The notes below the pieces were generated by a model. That model did no database searches and was not told where the DNA came from. It saw only the letters and a list, made by a program, of their open reading frames with translations. A stretch of 26,274 bases of DNA from CAZTAR01 sp043813895 (lineage in GTDB: Bacteria > Planctomycetota > Phycisphaerae > UBA1845 > UTPLA1), in the NCBI GenBank assembly GCA_043813895.1, contig JBDRKQ010000158.1:1-26274 (forward strand). Direction: 5' to 3'. Shown one piece after another: positions 15,980 to 25,125 of the stretch (the stretch's first letter is position 1; each line of letters begins with the position of its first letter). A program made the position numbers and the translations under genes.

Positions 15980-16150
15980 CTACGGGTGATCACTAGCCTC
16001 GTCCGGGGCGGTGGAGGCAGGCCGCATCTGGGGAGGAGCCACACCGCGCGATGTGGCTCTACTGTACACGACGAGCCCCAGAATGACAGATGCAGCGAGG
16101 GCGAGCACGAGCAGGAAGAATACCTGAACTTGCAGGGACCATGGCTTCAC
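15980..16150 (-). CDS. Possible single-pass small membrane protein
   Basis: 56 residues from GTG 16150, with one clear transmembrane helix (V-F-F-L-L-V-L-A-L-A-A-S-V-I-L-G-L-V-V-Y, about 10-29) and a Pro/Ala/Ser-rich polar tail. It ends 37 bases before the PQQ-like gene on the same strand, so they may be cotranscribed. There is no good ribosome-binding site at the GTG. The frame continues upstream without a better start, so the N-terminus and even expression are uncertain. No family recognised. Confidence 0.4.
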   Translation of the reverse strand: MKPWSLQVQVFFLLVLALAASVILGLVVYSRATSRGVAPPQMRPASTAPDEASDHP

Positions 16151-16423
16151 ACAGCGAAGGCCCGAGCACCAGCGTCCGGGTCGTCGGGGCATGCAGGGGT
16201 CCGCTTCCTTGATACGATGCGCGCTGACCCCAGGGCCGCCCACAAGGAGGACGCTTCCTGAGCAGCCGCATTTGCTGAACCTCCACCACATTCGCGCTTG
16301 TCACCGGGGGTCCCAGCCAGCCGCTCGTGAAGACACGTATTTCTCCGTGGTTGGGGTTGGTCGGCTCCTGACACTCGCAGCGACGGAAACAGCGACGTCC
16401 ACCGTTTTCGTAGGCTCACCGGA

Positions 16424-16452
16424 GCTGCACATCTACCAGGTAGATGTGCAGC
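16424..16452. repeat. 29-bp perfect odd palindrome
   Basis: Arms GCTGCACATCTACC and its exact complement around one central A at 16438. As RNA it would form a stem of about 12 bp with a five-base loop; as DNA it is a perfect dyad of the kind bound by dimeric regulators, though longer than most operators. It lies about 270 bases upstream of the small membrane-protein/PQQ-like pair and about 670 bases downstream of the giant gene's stop, both on the minus strand. Confidence 0.6.
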
Positions 16453-16527
16453 GGACGCGACGGCACTTCTACCCTTGCCGATTATTCGCGTAGGTCCATG
16501 GATTCGCAGGAGTTGCGCAGATTGGGG

Positions 16528-16549
16528 GCGGGCTTCGAATCCTTCGCGC
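16528..16549 (+). repeat. Partial inverted copy of the tRNA-like fragment
   Basis: This 22-base segment contains CTTCGAATCC and a TTCGCGC tail. It resembles, in inverted orientation, the T-arm and acceptor part of the fragment at 16631-16654. The two are about 80 bases apart. Confidence 0.3.
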
Positions 16550-16630
16550 AAAGGCGTAAAGCGGCAGAACACGATTCGCCCCACCCACAAAAGTCGCGCG
16601 CAAGTCTCTTCTGAAAAGAGCCTTAGGGAA

Positions 16631-16676
16631 GCGGGCGAAGGGATTCGAACCCGCGACGCCCAGATTTTGAATTCGG
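16631..16676 (-). pseudogene. tRNA-like 3' fragment (T-arm, acceptor strand, degraded anticodon arm)
   Basis: On the minus strand a canonical T-loop block, GGGTTCGAATCCC, is followed by CGCCCGC where an acceptor strand would be. It is preceded by a loop TTCAAAA that would carry a CAA (Leu) anticodon. The T-stem has a mismatch, the anticodon stem is poorly paired, no D-arm or matching GCGGGCG 5' strand is found and CCA is absent. It is therefore not a functional tRNA. It could be an integration-site remnant. Confidence 0.35.
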
Positions 16677-16950
16677 CGGCAGGCGCGCAACATCTTTTCC
16701 CACAAGGGATTATATCGCATTCTCCGGTCAAGAACGAGGATTACAGGTGAGTAGCAAGTCACTGACAACTCGATAGCAGGTCACCACCAAGTGACGACCG
16801 ACCAACGCAGCGACCAACCCCTTGAGATACTCACAACCCAGAGACCAGCCGAGTTCCTGGGTCTTCCAGTGAGCTTCAGTCGTTCAAAGCCCAATGCGCG
16901 CATCGGGTCGAGGGATGCCGATTCCCATCCGCGTCGGCCTGTCAGGCGAC

Positions 16951-16968
16951 TGCCTGTGTCATCAGGCA
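16951..16968 (-). terminator. Short hairpin downstream of the giant surface-protein gene
   Basis: TGCCTG and CAGGCA with a six-base loop, about 150 bases after the stop at 17121. There is no U-run, so the terminator call is weak. Confidence 0.2.
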
Positions 16969-17120
16969 CATCGGGCTTTCGTTGTCCTCCAGCCGCGGCT
17001 GCGACTTGGTTTCACGGTGCGTTTCAGCCGGATCGTGCTGAGCGGCGATTCTTCTTTGCCACGCGTCTGACATCAAGTCTGTCGTGACCGTCAATCCATC
17101 GCTGCTCCGCTGTTCCGCCA

Positions 17121-20100
17121 TCATGGACTACCACCACCGAGGACGTCGTCCACGAACGGCTGCAAGTCGAGTCCATTGGCAGAGCCGTCGCCATTCATGT
17201 CCGCCAATGCCCGGCACCCGGTGAGTGGATACAGCAGTGCTTGCACGAATCCCCCGACGTCATTCAACGATACTGCGCCATCTCCGTCGAAGTCGCCGGT
17301 CACGTCGTCCTGGTCCGGGATGCCATTGCCGTTGCAGTCCTTGTTCGGATAGTGGTAACCCAGGTCCACTGTGCCTGTGTCGGCGGTCTCGTCGGCCCGT
17401 GTGGTGAGCGTGTCGAGACCCAGGTTCGCCGCGGTGTCGCTGCCTGCATCTACACACGGACTCTCAGCAGGCTGCCCCGCTGCGACCTGGCTGAGGTAGA
17501 GACTGCCCAGCGGTCCATTGACAAACAGCGGTTCGGCATCGAGGTTGCCGGCGCCCCAGAGCAGGGAGCCGCTGGGGCCGACGTCGATGGCCGTCTGCCC
17601 GCCCTCTACATCGCTGAAGGAGACCATGATCGACGACGCATCCGTGATCACGCCCTCGTCGCCGGGGTTCCATAGGATGCTATCGACGACCTCGATTAGG
17701 CTCGGATAGCCGGTCCCGCCATCACACGCCAGCGCGGAGCCCAGCACAGCCGTGCAGCCGGCGATGGTGCAGTTCTGCAGCGTCGCAGTGCAGGAACGAC
17801 TGTTCGTCATCGCCCCTCCGAAGAGACCGGCGGAGTTTTCGCTGAAGGCACAGTTGGTGAACTCCGCGGAAGCGGTTCCGTAGTTGAACACTGCGCCGCC
17901 GTAGTTGGGAGCGGCGTTGTTGCTCAGCGTGCAATGGGTCAGCGTTGGGGCGCTGTAGGCCTCGTTGAACAAGGCTCCACCGGCGCCGAGCCCTGTGTCG
18001 TGCAGCACTGTGTTGCCCAGGAAGTTGCATGCGTGGATCGGCGGGCTGCTGTACCAGTAATTGTTGATCGCGCCGCCGCGATGTCCGGCCTGGTTGTTCT
18101 CAAACGTGCAATCCGTTATCGTCGGACTGGATTGAAAGTCATTCCGCATCGCTCCGCCGTAGCTATCGGCCGTATTGAACTCGAACCGGCAACCGGTCAA
18201 ACTGGGACTGCTGAGCCAGTAGTTGTACATCGCGCCGCCGAACTGGGCGTGGTTCTCAAAGAACGTGCAGCCGATCAGGTCCGGGCTGCTGGAATAGCAG
18301 TACATACCACCGCCCCATGCCGAAGCCGCCTGTGCGGTATTCATCGTGAAATCGCATTGGTCGAAAGTCGCATCACTGCCGTCGCGGTTGACTACCCCCC
18401 CCCCGTAGTAGGTGGCCACGTTGTCCTCGAACGCACAGTCGTTGACGGTGGGCGTCGCAGCAATGTTGGCCATACCGCCGCCATTGTCGGCCAGGTTGTC
18501 AGTGAAAGTGCAGTTCGAGACGGTCGGACCGCCGGAAGTGATGTAGCTGCCCCCGCCCTGGTTGTCCGGTGCCGGGCCGAACGCCTGTCCGCCGGTGATG
18601 GTGAAGCCATCCAACACGGCGGTATCGTCGTTACCGCTACTGCTGACAACGTGGTAGCTTCTCTCGGTGGCGAGGAATCCGGTCAGGGTGGTGACAAAGC
18701 TGTCGATGTCGCGGTCGTTTTCGTCCCCGCCGCCGCTGAGGCCCCGGTAGCCTCCGTAGATGGGCAGCCCGTTGCGAAGGCGGAACGTCTCCGTGGGATT
18801 GTCGGGCACGACATTTCCGCCCTCGTCCGCGTCGGGCCGATAGCTGCCTGCGCCGACGCGGACCTCGATGACCGTTGGATCGCCTGCTGCCAGATACAGC
18901 GCGTCCTGAAGGTGGCGATAAGCCAGGTCCCAGCTTGAACCGGTGCCACCTTGGCCGGCATCGTCGTCCACGTGAAGCGTGCGAGGCAGCACGTCGATCG
19001 TGACCGTGACCTCAGCGCTGTACACCTGTCCGTCGAAGGCCACGTAGGTGAATGAATCCGGCCCCAGATAGTTGAGGGCGGGATCATAAGTGAACGAACC
19101 GTCTTCATGGAGGTCCACCAAGCCGTTGGTTGGAAACTCCATCACAAAAGCGCTGAGCGTGTCCTGGTCCGCATCCACATCATTGACCAGGACACCGTTC
19201 TCCTCGGGAACGCTCAGGCGCGTGTTGCCTTCGGCAAAATAGGTGTCTTGAAAGGCGACAGGGGGATCGTTCACCGGCGTGACGTCCAGATCGACGCTTG
19301 CTTCATTGCTGTAGACAAATCCGTCGAAGGCCCGGTAGATGAACGGGTCTGGGCCGTAGTAGTCCACATCAGGGGCGTAGTCGAAGGAACCGTCGGCGTG
19401 CAGGTCGAGTTGGCCGTGCGACACATCACTGACTACTTCCGCGGTGAACGGACCGCTGCCGCCGTAGTCATTGTCAAGCACGCCGTTGGCGGCATCCACG
19501 CTGAGCGGCGTGTCTTCGGGCGTATCGTAGCTATCATCCACAGCCACGATCGGGGGCAGCAACGGCGTGCGCAGCTTTGTTTCCTGCATCCCGTTGCCGG
19601 GCATGGCGAACCAACGGCTGTGCTGTTGAAACGGTGATGTCGCTGGGTCGTACAGGAGCCGGGCTCGCCAATGGTGGGCCGCACCGGGCGTCAAGCCTGA
19701 GGCAAGCTCCGTGAGCACGATGCCGGTGACGTCGGTATCCATGTAGGACGCGCTGACCTGCGTGCCGAGCCCGTCAAACACCGAACCGAGCGGTTCGACC
19801 TCCCATTCCAGGGCGACTCGCTGGCGCCCATAGGGCGAGCGTCCGAGCACATTGAGGTTGAAGCTCACCGCGCTATTTGATTGGCCGAGCAGCGCAATCG
19901 GCGCGCTGTCATCCGCACGCCGCTGCTGTGGCCGGAGACTGAGGCCCGGTCCCGCGTTGCCGTAGTGCAGGAAGACATACGCGTCGGTTCCGGGCGTCGG
20001 GCTCACTGCGCTGGCGATCAGATCGGCGTAGCCATCACCGTTGACGTCGCCGGCGCATGCCACGTCATTGCCAAGATAGCGGTCGATGGTGTCGCCTGCG

Positions 20101-23100
20101 ACCGCCCAGTCGGCACTCGTCGGACTGCCGCCGGGCCCCAGTCCGTCGGGCGAGCCATGCCACACGAAGATCGCGCCCTCGTGATTGACCCAGACGTCGT
20201 ACCACGGAGCGCTGACGGCCACGTCGCTGTACCCGTCGCCATTCACGTCTCCGGCCGAGGCCAGCGATTCGCTGAACCTGGCATAATCCTGATTACTCAC
20301 AACCGCCCAATCCGCGTTGGCGGGCGTGCCCTGCGGGCGCGTGCCGTTCTGATCGAGTCCTGTTGTCGAGCCGTAGAAGGCATAGGCGGCGCCCCGGTAC
20401 TCGACCATGGACGTGACCTCGTGGGCAGCGCCGCCGACGATGTCGCTGTAGCCGTCACCGTTGACGTCTCCGGCCCGGGCCGTTGTTCGGCCGAGTTCCA
20501 TACCCGACGCATTCCCGACGGCGGTCCAGTCGGGACTTCCGCTCAGTCCCTGGTCCGATCCATGGTAGATGAGGATTTGCCCTTCCATACTCTGGCTGCC
20601 TGTGTACCCGCTTTCACACACGAAGACGTCGCCAAAGCCGTCGCCGTTCACGTCTCCCGCGGAACCGAGCGGATTTCCAAACGTGCCGGGCGGACCGGTC
20701 GCGGCCCAATCTGTGTTTGTCCGATTCCCGGAGGGGCCTAAGCCGGTGCTCGATCCGTGCCACACGAGCGCGGCGGGCGGATTGACGCCGTCTGACTCGA
20801 TGCTGATCACAATGTCGCCATAACCGTCACCGTTCACATCGCCTGCCGAATCAAGGGATGCGCCGAGGTGAGCGGAGGCTCCGTTGCCTTCGGCCGCCCA
20901 GTCCGCATTCCACGGATCTCCCGCAGGTCGCGTTCCGCCGGCATCCAGGCCGGTGGGCGAGCCATGATAGACGAGCACGATCCCTTCGTTCGTTTCCCCC
21001 CGGTCGCAATAGGGGGCCCCAATCGCGATGTCGCTGTAGCCATCGCCGTTAACGTCTCCCCCAGCAGCTACCTTTTGGCCTAGCCTCCCGTTTTGCTGAT
21101 CGCCCAGCGTAGCCCAACTCGGTGTGTCCGGCGGTCCGGTCTCGCTGCCGTGGTAGATGTAGGCGGCGCCCGTGTCGATCAGCCCGGCATCGTGATCAGG
21201 CGCGCCGACGATGAAGTCGCTGTAGCCGTCGGCGTTCACGTCCCCGGCGCTCGCAATGGAAAGCCCGTATCCGCTATCGCCGCCGTTCGGCGACGTCCAG
21301 CCCGGCGTCGTGGAAAGTCCGTCGGCGTTGCCGTGATACACAAACGCCCGGCCTTCGTTATCCTGACCGTTGTCGTAGAAACTCGCGCCGACGATGACAT
21401 CGCCGTAGCCGTCTCCGTTGACATCACCGGCGGTCGCCACCGAGCGGCCGAAGATGGCCGACGCCTGGTCGCTCTGGGTGGACCAATCGGCGTTTTCGAG
21501 GGTTCCCTCCGGCCCGAGCCCGTCGGCCGAGCCGAACCAGACGAACGCGCCGCCCTCGTAGCTCTCCCCGTCGCTATACTGCTTGGCGCCTACGATGATG
21601 TCGGCGTAGCCATCGCCGTTGACGTCGCCGGCCGTGCCCACAGAACTACCAAGACGAGCTTCGGCCTGATTGCTTTCGACCTGCCAGGGTTCTCCGACCC
21701 ACCCGATCCCTCCGGCAGAGCCGAAAGCGATACCCGCCCACCCTTCGTTGGCCTCGCCTTGAGACAATAGCTCACCCCCTACAATGACGTCGCTGTAGCC
21801 ATCGCCATTGACGTCCCCGGCAGTGGAGACGGAGCAACCCAACCGGCGGGTAATCGTCGAGAAGAAGCCAGTATCGTACGACGCGTCCAGGCCGGACGAC
21901 GAACCGTGAAAGACGAGTGTGGCGCCGTAATCATTCAGATAGCCCGGAACTCCGAGGATGATATCGGCGTAGCCGTCACCGTTGACATCACCTGCCGTAG
22001 CCACGGAATACCCGCACTCTCCGTCGGAGTCCGACCAGACATATGTCCAGCCGTTAAACAGATCCAAGCCGGCCTCCGAGCCGTAGAAGACATGGGCTGC
22101 TCCGCAGTCGGTTTGCGGGGGGTCGTCACGGTAGGGGACGCCAATGATCACATCGCTATAGCCGTCCCCGTTCACGTCGCCGGCCGTGGCAACCGAGTAC
22201 CCGAACTCGGCCCCTTGCCCAATGTGGGTGGCCCCCCAGTCGGCGGTTGCGCTCAACCCCGCGGGCGAGCCGTAGAAGACATAGACTCGCCCGCTGTCAA
22301 TCCCGCCGCCGTCATAGAGGTGGGAGCCGACGATGCTGTCGCTGTAACCGTCGCCGTTAACGTCGCCGGCGGTGGCGACCGACCAGCCAAAGTTGGCGCC
22401 TTGCTGTTCGCCGTCGAATGACCAAGCAGCCGACGAGGCCAGCCCGGTGGCGGAGCCGTGGAAGACCAGCGCCCGGCCTGCGTCAGATTGCCCGGCGTCG
22501 TATAAGGGGACGCCGACGATGACGTCGCTGTAGCCATCGGCGTTGACGTCGCCGGCGGTGGCGACGGACGAGCCGAGCTGCGCGTTCTCCTGATCGCTCT
22601 CGACGGTCCACTCGGCGGAGGTTGTTAGCGGATCGATCGTGACGGGGTATTCAGCGCCGGCGTCGTCTACCAGAACGGACAGGCGATGCGCCGCGAGTTC
22701 GAGGTGAATAGGCAACTTTCGCCCGTGGGCATCGTGGGCCTGGGGGCTGCCGTATACCAGCACCCGCACGCCGTCGGCAGAGGTGAACTCAATGGTGCCG
22801 GCGCTTGACTGCGCCCCCCGCAGATTGCCGCTAATCGTCGCCACGATGCAAAGCAGTTCCGTAGCGTCAACAGTCTGCGCCGCAGATTTCCCTTTCTGCG
22901 TATTAGTGCTCGGCGATTTCGGTCGAGCTGGAATCGTGAACCCCTGCTCCAGTCCGTTGGGACCATTGAGGTACCACTCCGTCAAAGCGCCGCGGTGATA
23001 CTCGACGCGGTTGCCCGCAACGACGGGCTCGACTCTCTTCAGCGATTGCAGGTCGCCTCTGCGCCCGCAAGCCTTCACGGAAAGATCCCAACGCCAGCTT

Positions 23101-23468
23101 GGGGCATCGCCCGCGCGCGGCACGACTCGGATTACATCGGCTTTGAAGTAGGTACGCAGGTTGTGCGCCCGGTTTGGAGCTTGCCAGGCCGAGCCCCGCT
23201 CAGGCAAGCCGGTTCGCTCTTGCCACGTAACGTCATACTCCGACCGGCGGATCTGTGCCTCCACGTTCGCCCACCAATCGCCGACCAATTCCGGGGGGAA
23301 CGAGGTAGACCGCGCAGGTGCTGCCGGGCGGATCGCTGTGGCTGCATCCTTCGACCTAGGGGTGACACCGTTATGGATCGCCACCCATTCCTCAACGACT
23401 TGCCCCCGAGCCGCCGCCGAGAACGCCAAAGTCGTCATCGCCGCCGTAATGAACGTGTCGAGACGCAT
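17121..23468 (-). CDS. Giant exported surface protein: 14 FG-GAP repeats, Fn3-like, two cadherin-like domains, beta-helix, dockerin-like tail
   Basis: 2115 residues. Signal peptide at about 1-22. Residues about 298-1175 hold 14 integrin-alpha-type FG-GAP repeats (A-G-D-V-N-G-D-G-Y-S-D-V-I-V-G with a calcium-loop pattern). A fibronectin-III-like region follows (about 1180-1300), then two cadherin/VCBS-like domains opened by D-D-S-Y-D-T-P-E-D and N-D-P-P-V-A (about 1305-1494). A right-handed beta-helix comes next (about 1495-1990, repeats of N-C-x-F-x-x-N-x-A-x-x-x-G-G-G). The tail has D-C-N-G-N-G-I-P-D and two EF-hand-like D-x-D-G-D loops. It is probably secreted or cell-surface and calcium-binding, used for adhesion or polymer binding; the exact ligand is unknown. 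ATG 23468 has AGGAGG seven bases upstream. A run of ten Gs (18395-18404) lies in the beta-helix part. Confidence 0.92.
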   Translation of the reverse strand: MRLDTFITAAMTTLAFSAAARGQVVEEWVAIHNGVTPRSKDAATAIRPAAPARSTSFPPELVGDWWANVEAQIRRSEYDVTWQERTGLPERGSAWQAPNRAHNLRTYFKADVIRVVPRAGDAPSWRWDLSVKACGRRGDLQSLKRVEPVVAGNRVEYHRGALTEWYLNGPNGLEQGFTIPARPKSPSTNTQKGKSAAQTVDATELLCIVATISGNLRGAQSSAGTIEFTSADGVRVLVYGSPQAHDAHGRKLPIHLELAAHRLSVLVDDAGAEYPVTIDPLTTSAEWTVESDQENAQLGSSVATAGDVNADGYSDVIVGVPLYDAGQSDAGRALVFHGSATGLASSAAWSFDGEQQGANFGWSVATAGDVNGDGYSDSIVGSHLYDGGGIDSGRVYVFYGSPAGLSATADWGATHIGQGAEFGYSVATAGDVNGDGYSDVIIGVPYRDDPPQTDCGAAHVFYGSEAGLDLFNGWTYVWSDSDGECGYSVATAGDVNGDGYADIILGVPGYLNDYGATLVFHGSSSGLDASYDTGFFSTITRRLGCSVSTAGDVNGDGYSDVIVGGELLSQGEANEGWAGIAFGSAGGIGWVGEPWQVESNQAEARLGSSVGTAGDVNGDGYADIIVGAKQYSDGESYEGGAFVWFGSADGLGPEGTLENADWSTQSDQASAIFGRSVATAGDVNGDGYGDVIVGASFYDNGQDNEGRAFVYHGNADGLSTTPGWTSPNGGDSGYGLSIASAGDVNADGYSDFIVGAPDHDAGLIDTGAAYIYHGSETGPPDTPSWATLGDQQNGRLGQKVAAGGDVNGDGYSDIAIGAPYCDRGETNEGIVLVYHGSPTGLDAGGTRPAGDPWNADWAAEGNGASAHLGASLDSAGDVNGDGYGDIVISIESDGVNPPAALVWHGSSTGLGPSGNRTNTDWAATGPPGTFGNPLGSAGDVNGDGFGDVFVCESGYTGSQSMEGQILIYHGSDQGLSGSPDWTAVGNASGMELGRTTARAGDVNGDGYSDIVGGAAHEVTSMVEYRGAAYAFYGSTTGLDQNGTRPQGTPANADWAVVSNQDYARFSESLASAGDVNGDGYSDVAVSAPWYDVWVNHEGAIFVWHGSPDGLGPGGSPTSADWAVAGDTIDRYLGNDVACAGDVNGDGYADLIASAVSPTPGTDAYVFLHYGNAGPGLSLRPQQRRADDSAPIALLGQSNSAVSFNLNVLGRSPYGRQRVALEWEVEPLGSVFDGLGTQVSASYMDTDVTGIVLTELASGLTPGAAHHWRARLLYDPATSPFQQHSRWFAMPGNGMQETKLRTPLLPPIVAVDDSYDTPEDTPLSVDAANGVLDNDYGGSGPFTAEVVSDVSHGQLDLHADGSFDYAPDVDYYGPDPFIYRAFDGFVYSNEASVDLDVTPVNDPPVAFQDTYFAEGNTRLSVPEENGVLVNDVDADQDTLSAFVMEFPTNGLVDLHEDGSFTYDPALNYLGPDSFTYVAFDGQVYSAEVTVTIDVLPRTLHVDDDAGQGGTGSSWDLAYRHLQDALYLAAGDPTVIEVRVGAGSYRPDADEGGNVVPDNPTETFRLRNGLPIYGGYRGLSGGGDENDRDIDSFVTTLTGFLATERSYHVVSSSGNDDTAVLDGFTITGGQAFGPAPDNQGGGSYITSGGPTVSNCTFTDNLADNGGGMANIAATPTVNDCAFEDNVATYYGGGVVNRDGSDATFDQCDFTMNTAQAASAWGGGMYCYSSSPDLIGCTFFENHAQFGGAMYNYWLSSPSLTGCRFEFNTADSYGGAMRNDFQSSPTITDCTFENNQAGHRGGAINNYWYSSPPIHACNFLGNTVLHDTGLGAGGALFNEAYSAPTLTHCTLSNNAAPNYGGAVFNYGTASAEFTNCAFSENSAGLFGGAMTNSRSCTATLQNCTIAGCTAVLGSALACDGGTGYPSLIEVVDSILWNPGDEGVITDASSIMVSFSDVEGGQTAIDVGPSGSLLWGAGNLDAEPLFVNGPLGSLYLSQVAAGQPAESPCVDAGSDTAANLGLDTLTTRADETADTGTVDLGYHYPNKDCNGNGIPDQDDVTGDFDGDGAVSLNDVGGFVQALLYPLTGCRALADMNGDGSANGLDLQPFVDDVLGGGSP

Positions 23469-23571
23469 GATTCTGCCTCCTAAGTCTTGCAGTCGAACTC
23501 CGGTCTTGCTTCCGCGGAGGACACCCCGCCAGCTTCAGCCCCGTGACGGTCGCATGCCATGCCCGCCACCC

Positions 23572-23622
23572 GCTCGGCGACGAAACCGCCGACAACTCAC
23601 GCGGGAATCCCAAGAAAACAGC
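23572..23622 (-). promoter_or_regulatory. Conserved hairpin-bearing leader element, copy 1
   Basis: About 50 bases matching a second copy at 25319-25371 (33 of the first 39 positions identical). On the minus strand it contains CCGCGTGAG, then CGGCG-GTTTCGT-CGCCG, which forms a small hairpin. It lies about 105-155 bases upstream of the giant gene's start and about 130 bases after the stop of the NHL gene. I do not recognise it as a known riboswitch. Confidence 0.45.
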
Positions 23623-23751
23623 AGAACGAGCGGCGGCGCGGGGCGAGTGCCGCTAACTGCCGTCGAACGCGGGCTTCAAGCGGGGGGTGGATCGCCCGTA
23701 TTACGCGTTCCGCTAACGGCCTGCTTCTCACACCCTTCCGCGGTGGCCGGC

Positions 23752-25125
23752 TCACAGATCCGTCAGCAATCTCTCGACGAACTCCTGGATGTCGGTACCG
23801 TTCATCGCTTCGTCGCCGTTCTCGTCGTACATGCACACCAGCTCTGGGTCTGCGACTTCGGGGTCCAGCAGTTGCTCGACAAACAATCCCACATCCGTGA
23901 ACGCAGGATCACACTCGTCCGGCAGGCCGTTGGCATTGCAGTCGGCACAGGTGGGCTCGCCGGGCGGGCAATTGGCGATGTCATCCTCGTCGGGAATGCC
24001 GTTGTTGTTGCAGTCGTCCGGCCCCTCCGGCGCAATCTTGAAGGCGTTGTCGCTGAACTCACCCGTCACGTAGACCGCGCCGTCGGCGGCCACGGCAATG
24101 CCGCGAGGGCTAAGAAGATCATTGCCCGCGCCGTCACCCGTAGAGTCGATGAGTTGTGTGATCAGCCCTGCTGGCGTGATTCTGAAGGCATTATTGCTGT
24201 TGGAGCCCGTGACATAGACAGTGCCATCGGTATCCACGGCGACGCCGAAAGTGCCGCCCAGAGTGTTGCCCGCGCCGTCGCCGGTAGAGTCGATGATCTG
24301 TGTGATGGTTCCACCAGGCGTGATCTTGAAGGCGTTGTTGCTGCCGAACCCCGTCACGTAGACATTTTCCGCTACGTCCACGGCAATGCCGAAGGGCTGA
24401 AACAGGCCATTGCCTGCGCCGTCGCCGGTTGAGTCAATGATCTGCGTGATGATGCCGCCGGGCGTGATCTTGAAGGCGTTGTTGAGGAGAAAGCCCGTTA
24501 CGTAGACGTTGCCCGATGTATCCACGGCAACATCAAATGGGCCGTCCAGGAAGTGGCCGCCATCGCCGGTGTTGTCGATGATCTCGGCGATGAATCCGCC
24601 GGGTTCGATCTTGAAGGCGTTCTGGCTGAACTCCCCGACCACGTACGCGTTGCCGGCGGCATCCGCGGCGATGCCGCGTGGGGCGCTGAGGATTCCGCCC
24701 ATTCCGTCACCGTCCACGTTGATGATCTCGGTCGCGCCTACGCCGGGAAAGACCGAGAAGGCGTTGTCGGTGAATCCTCCTGACACGTAGACGTTGCCCA
24801 AGTTGTCCACGGCGATGCCGCGACAACCGAAGAGGGAATGACCCGCGCCATCGCCCGTCTCGTCGATGATCTGGGTAATGGTCCCGGTCGGCGTGACCTC
24901 GAACGCGTTGTTGCTTCCCTCTCCCGACACATAGACCTTGCCATCAGCGTCCACGACGATGCCGTAGGGGGCATCGAGGGTATTACCTCCGTCGCCGGTT
25001 GCGTCGATGATCTCGGTGACGACGTACTGACCCGCCACCCGGCCGGCCCCAAGAGTGGACGCAGCTACGATGGCGACAAGCAGTGGAAGAAGACTACGTC
25101 TGACGTGTTGCACGTTTCTTGACAT
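23752..25125 (-). CDS. Exported NHL-type seven-repeat protein with dockerin-like tail
   Basis: 457 residues from ATG 25125, with AAAGGG six bases upstream. The signal peptide (about 1-33) has core L-L-P-L-L-V-A-I-V-A-A and probable cleavage near V-A-G-Q. Seven repeats of about 46 residues follow, each with I-I-D-x-T-G-D-G, G-I-A-V-D, N-V-Y-V-T-G and N-N-A-F-K-I-T-P-G, suiting a seven-bladed NHL propeller. The tail carries D-C-N-N-N-G-I-P-D, a second D-C-N-A-N-G-L-P-D, then D-V-G-L-F-V-E-Q-L-L and D-I-Q-E-F-V-E-R-L-L, as in the neighbouring giant protein. It is probably extracellular or periplasmic; ligand unknown. Repeats 5-7 are nearly identical, suggesting recent duplication. Confidence 0.9.
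   Translation of the reverse strand: MSRNVQHVRRSLLPLLVAIVAASTLGAGRVAGQYVVTEIIDATGDGGNTLDAPYGIVVDADGKVYVSGEGSNNAFEVTPTGTITQIIDETGDGAGHSLFGCRGIAVDNLGNVYVSGGFTDNAFSVFPGVGATEIINVDGDGMGGILSAPRGIAADAAGNAYVVGEFSQNAFKIEPGGFIAEIIDNTGDGGHFLDGPFDVAVDTSGNVYVTGFLLNNAFKITPGGIITQIIDSTGDGAGNGLFQPFGIAVDVAENVYVTGFGSNNAFKITPGGTITQIIDSTGDGAGNTLGGTFGVAVDTDGTVYVTGSNSNNAFRITPAGLITQLIDSTGDGAGNDLLSPRGIAVAADGAVYVTGEFSDNAFKIAPEGPDDCNNNGIPDEDDIANCPPGEPTCADCNANGLPDECDPAFTDVGLFVEQLLDPEVADPELVCMYDENGDEAMNGTDIQEFVERLLTDL

Larger units (their letters stand above)
16151..17120. other. Intergenic region holding a long palindrome and tRNA-like fragments
   Basis: About 970 bases with no convincing protein gene on either strand. 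It holds a 29-bp perfect odd palindrome (16424-16452), a tRNA-like 3' fragment (16631-16676) with a partial inverted copy (16528-16549), a TATAAT on the minus strand at 16709-16714, and a short hairpin (16951-16968). Confidence 0.5.

Noticed and set aside
16475..16750. Plus-strand 91-codon frame across the tRNA-like fragment
   Set aside because: Peptides of the type E-G-I-R-T-R are a well-known artefact of translating tRNA antisense sequence.
19900..22600. Regularly spaced similar DNA blocks resembling a repeat array or CRISPR
   Set aside because: They are the codons of the FG-GAP repeats; spacing is about 180 bp, units are diverged and there are no unique spacers of CRISPR size.
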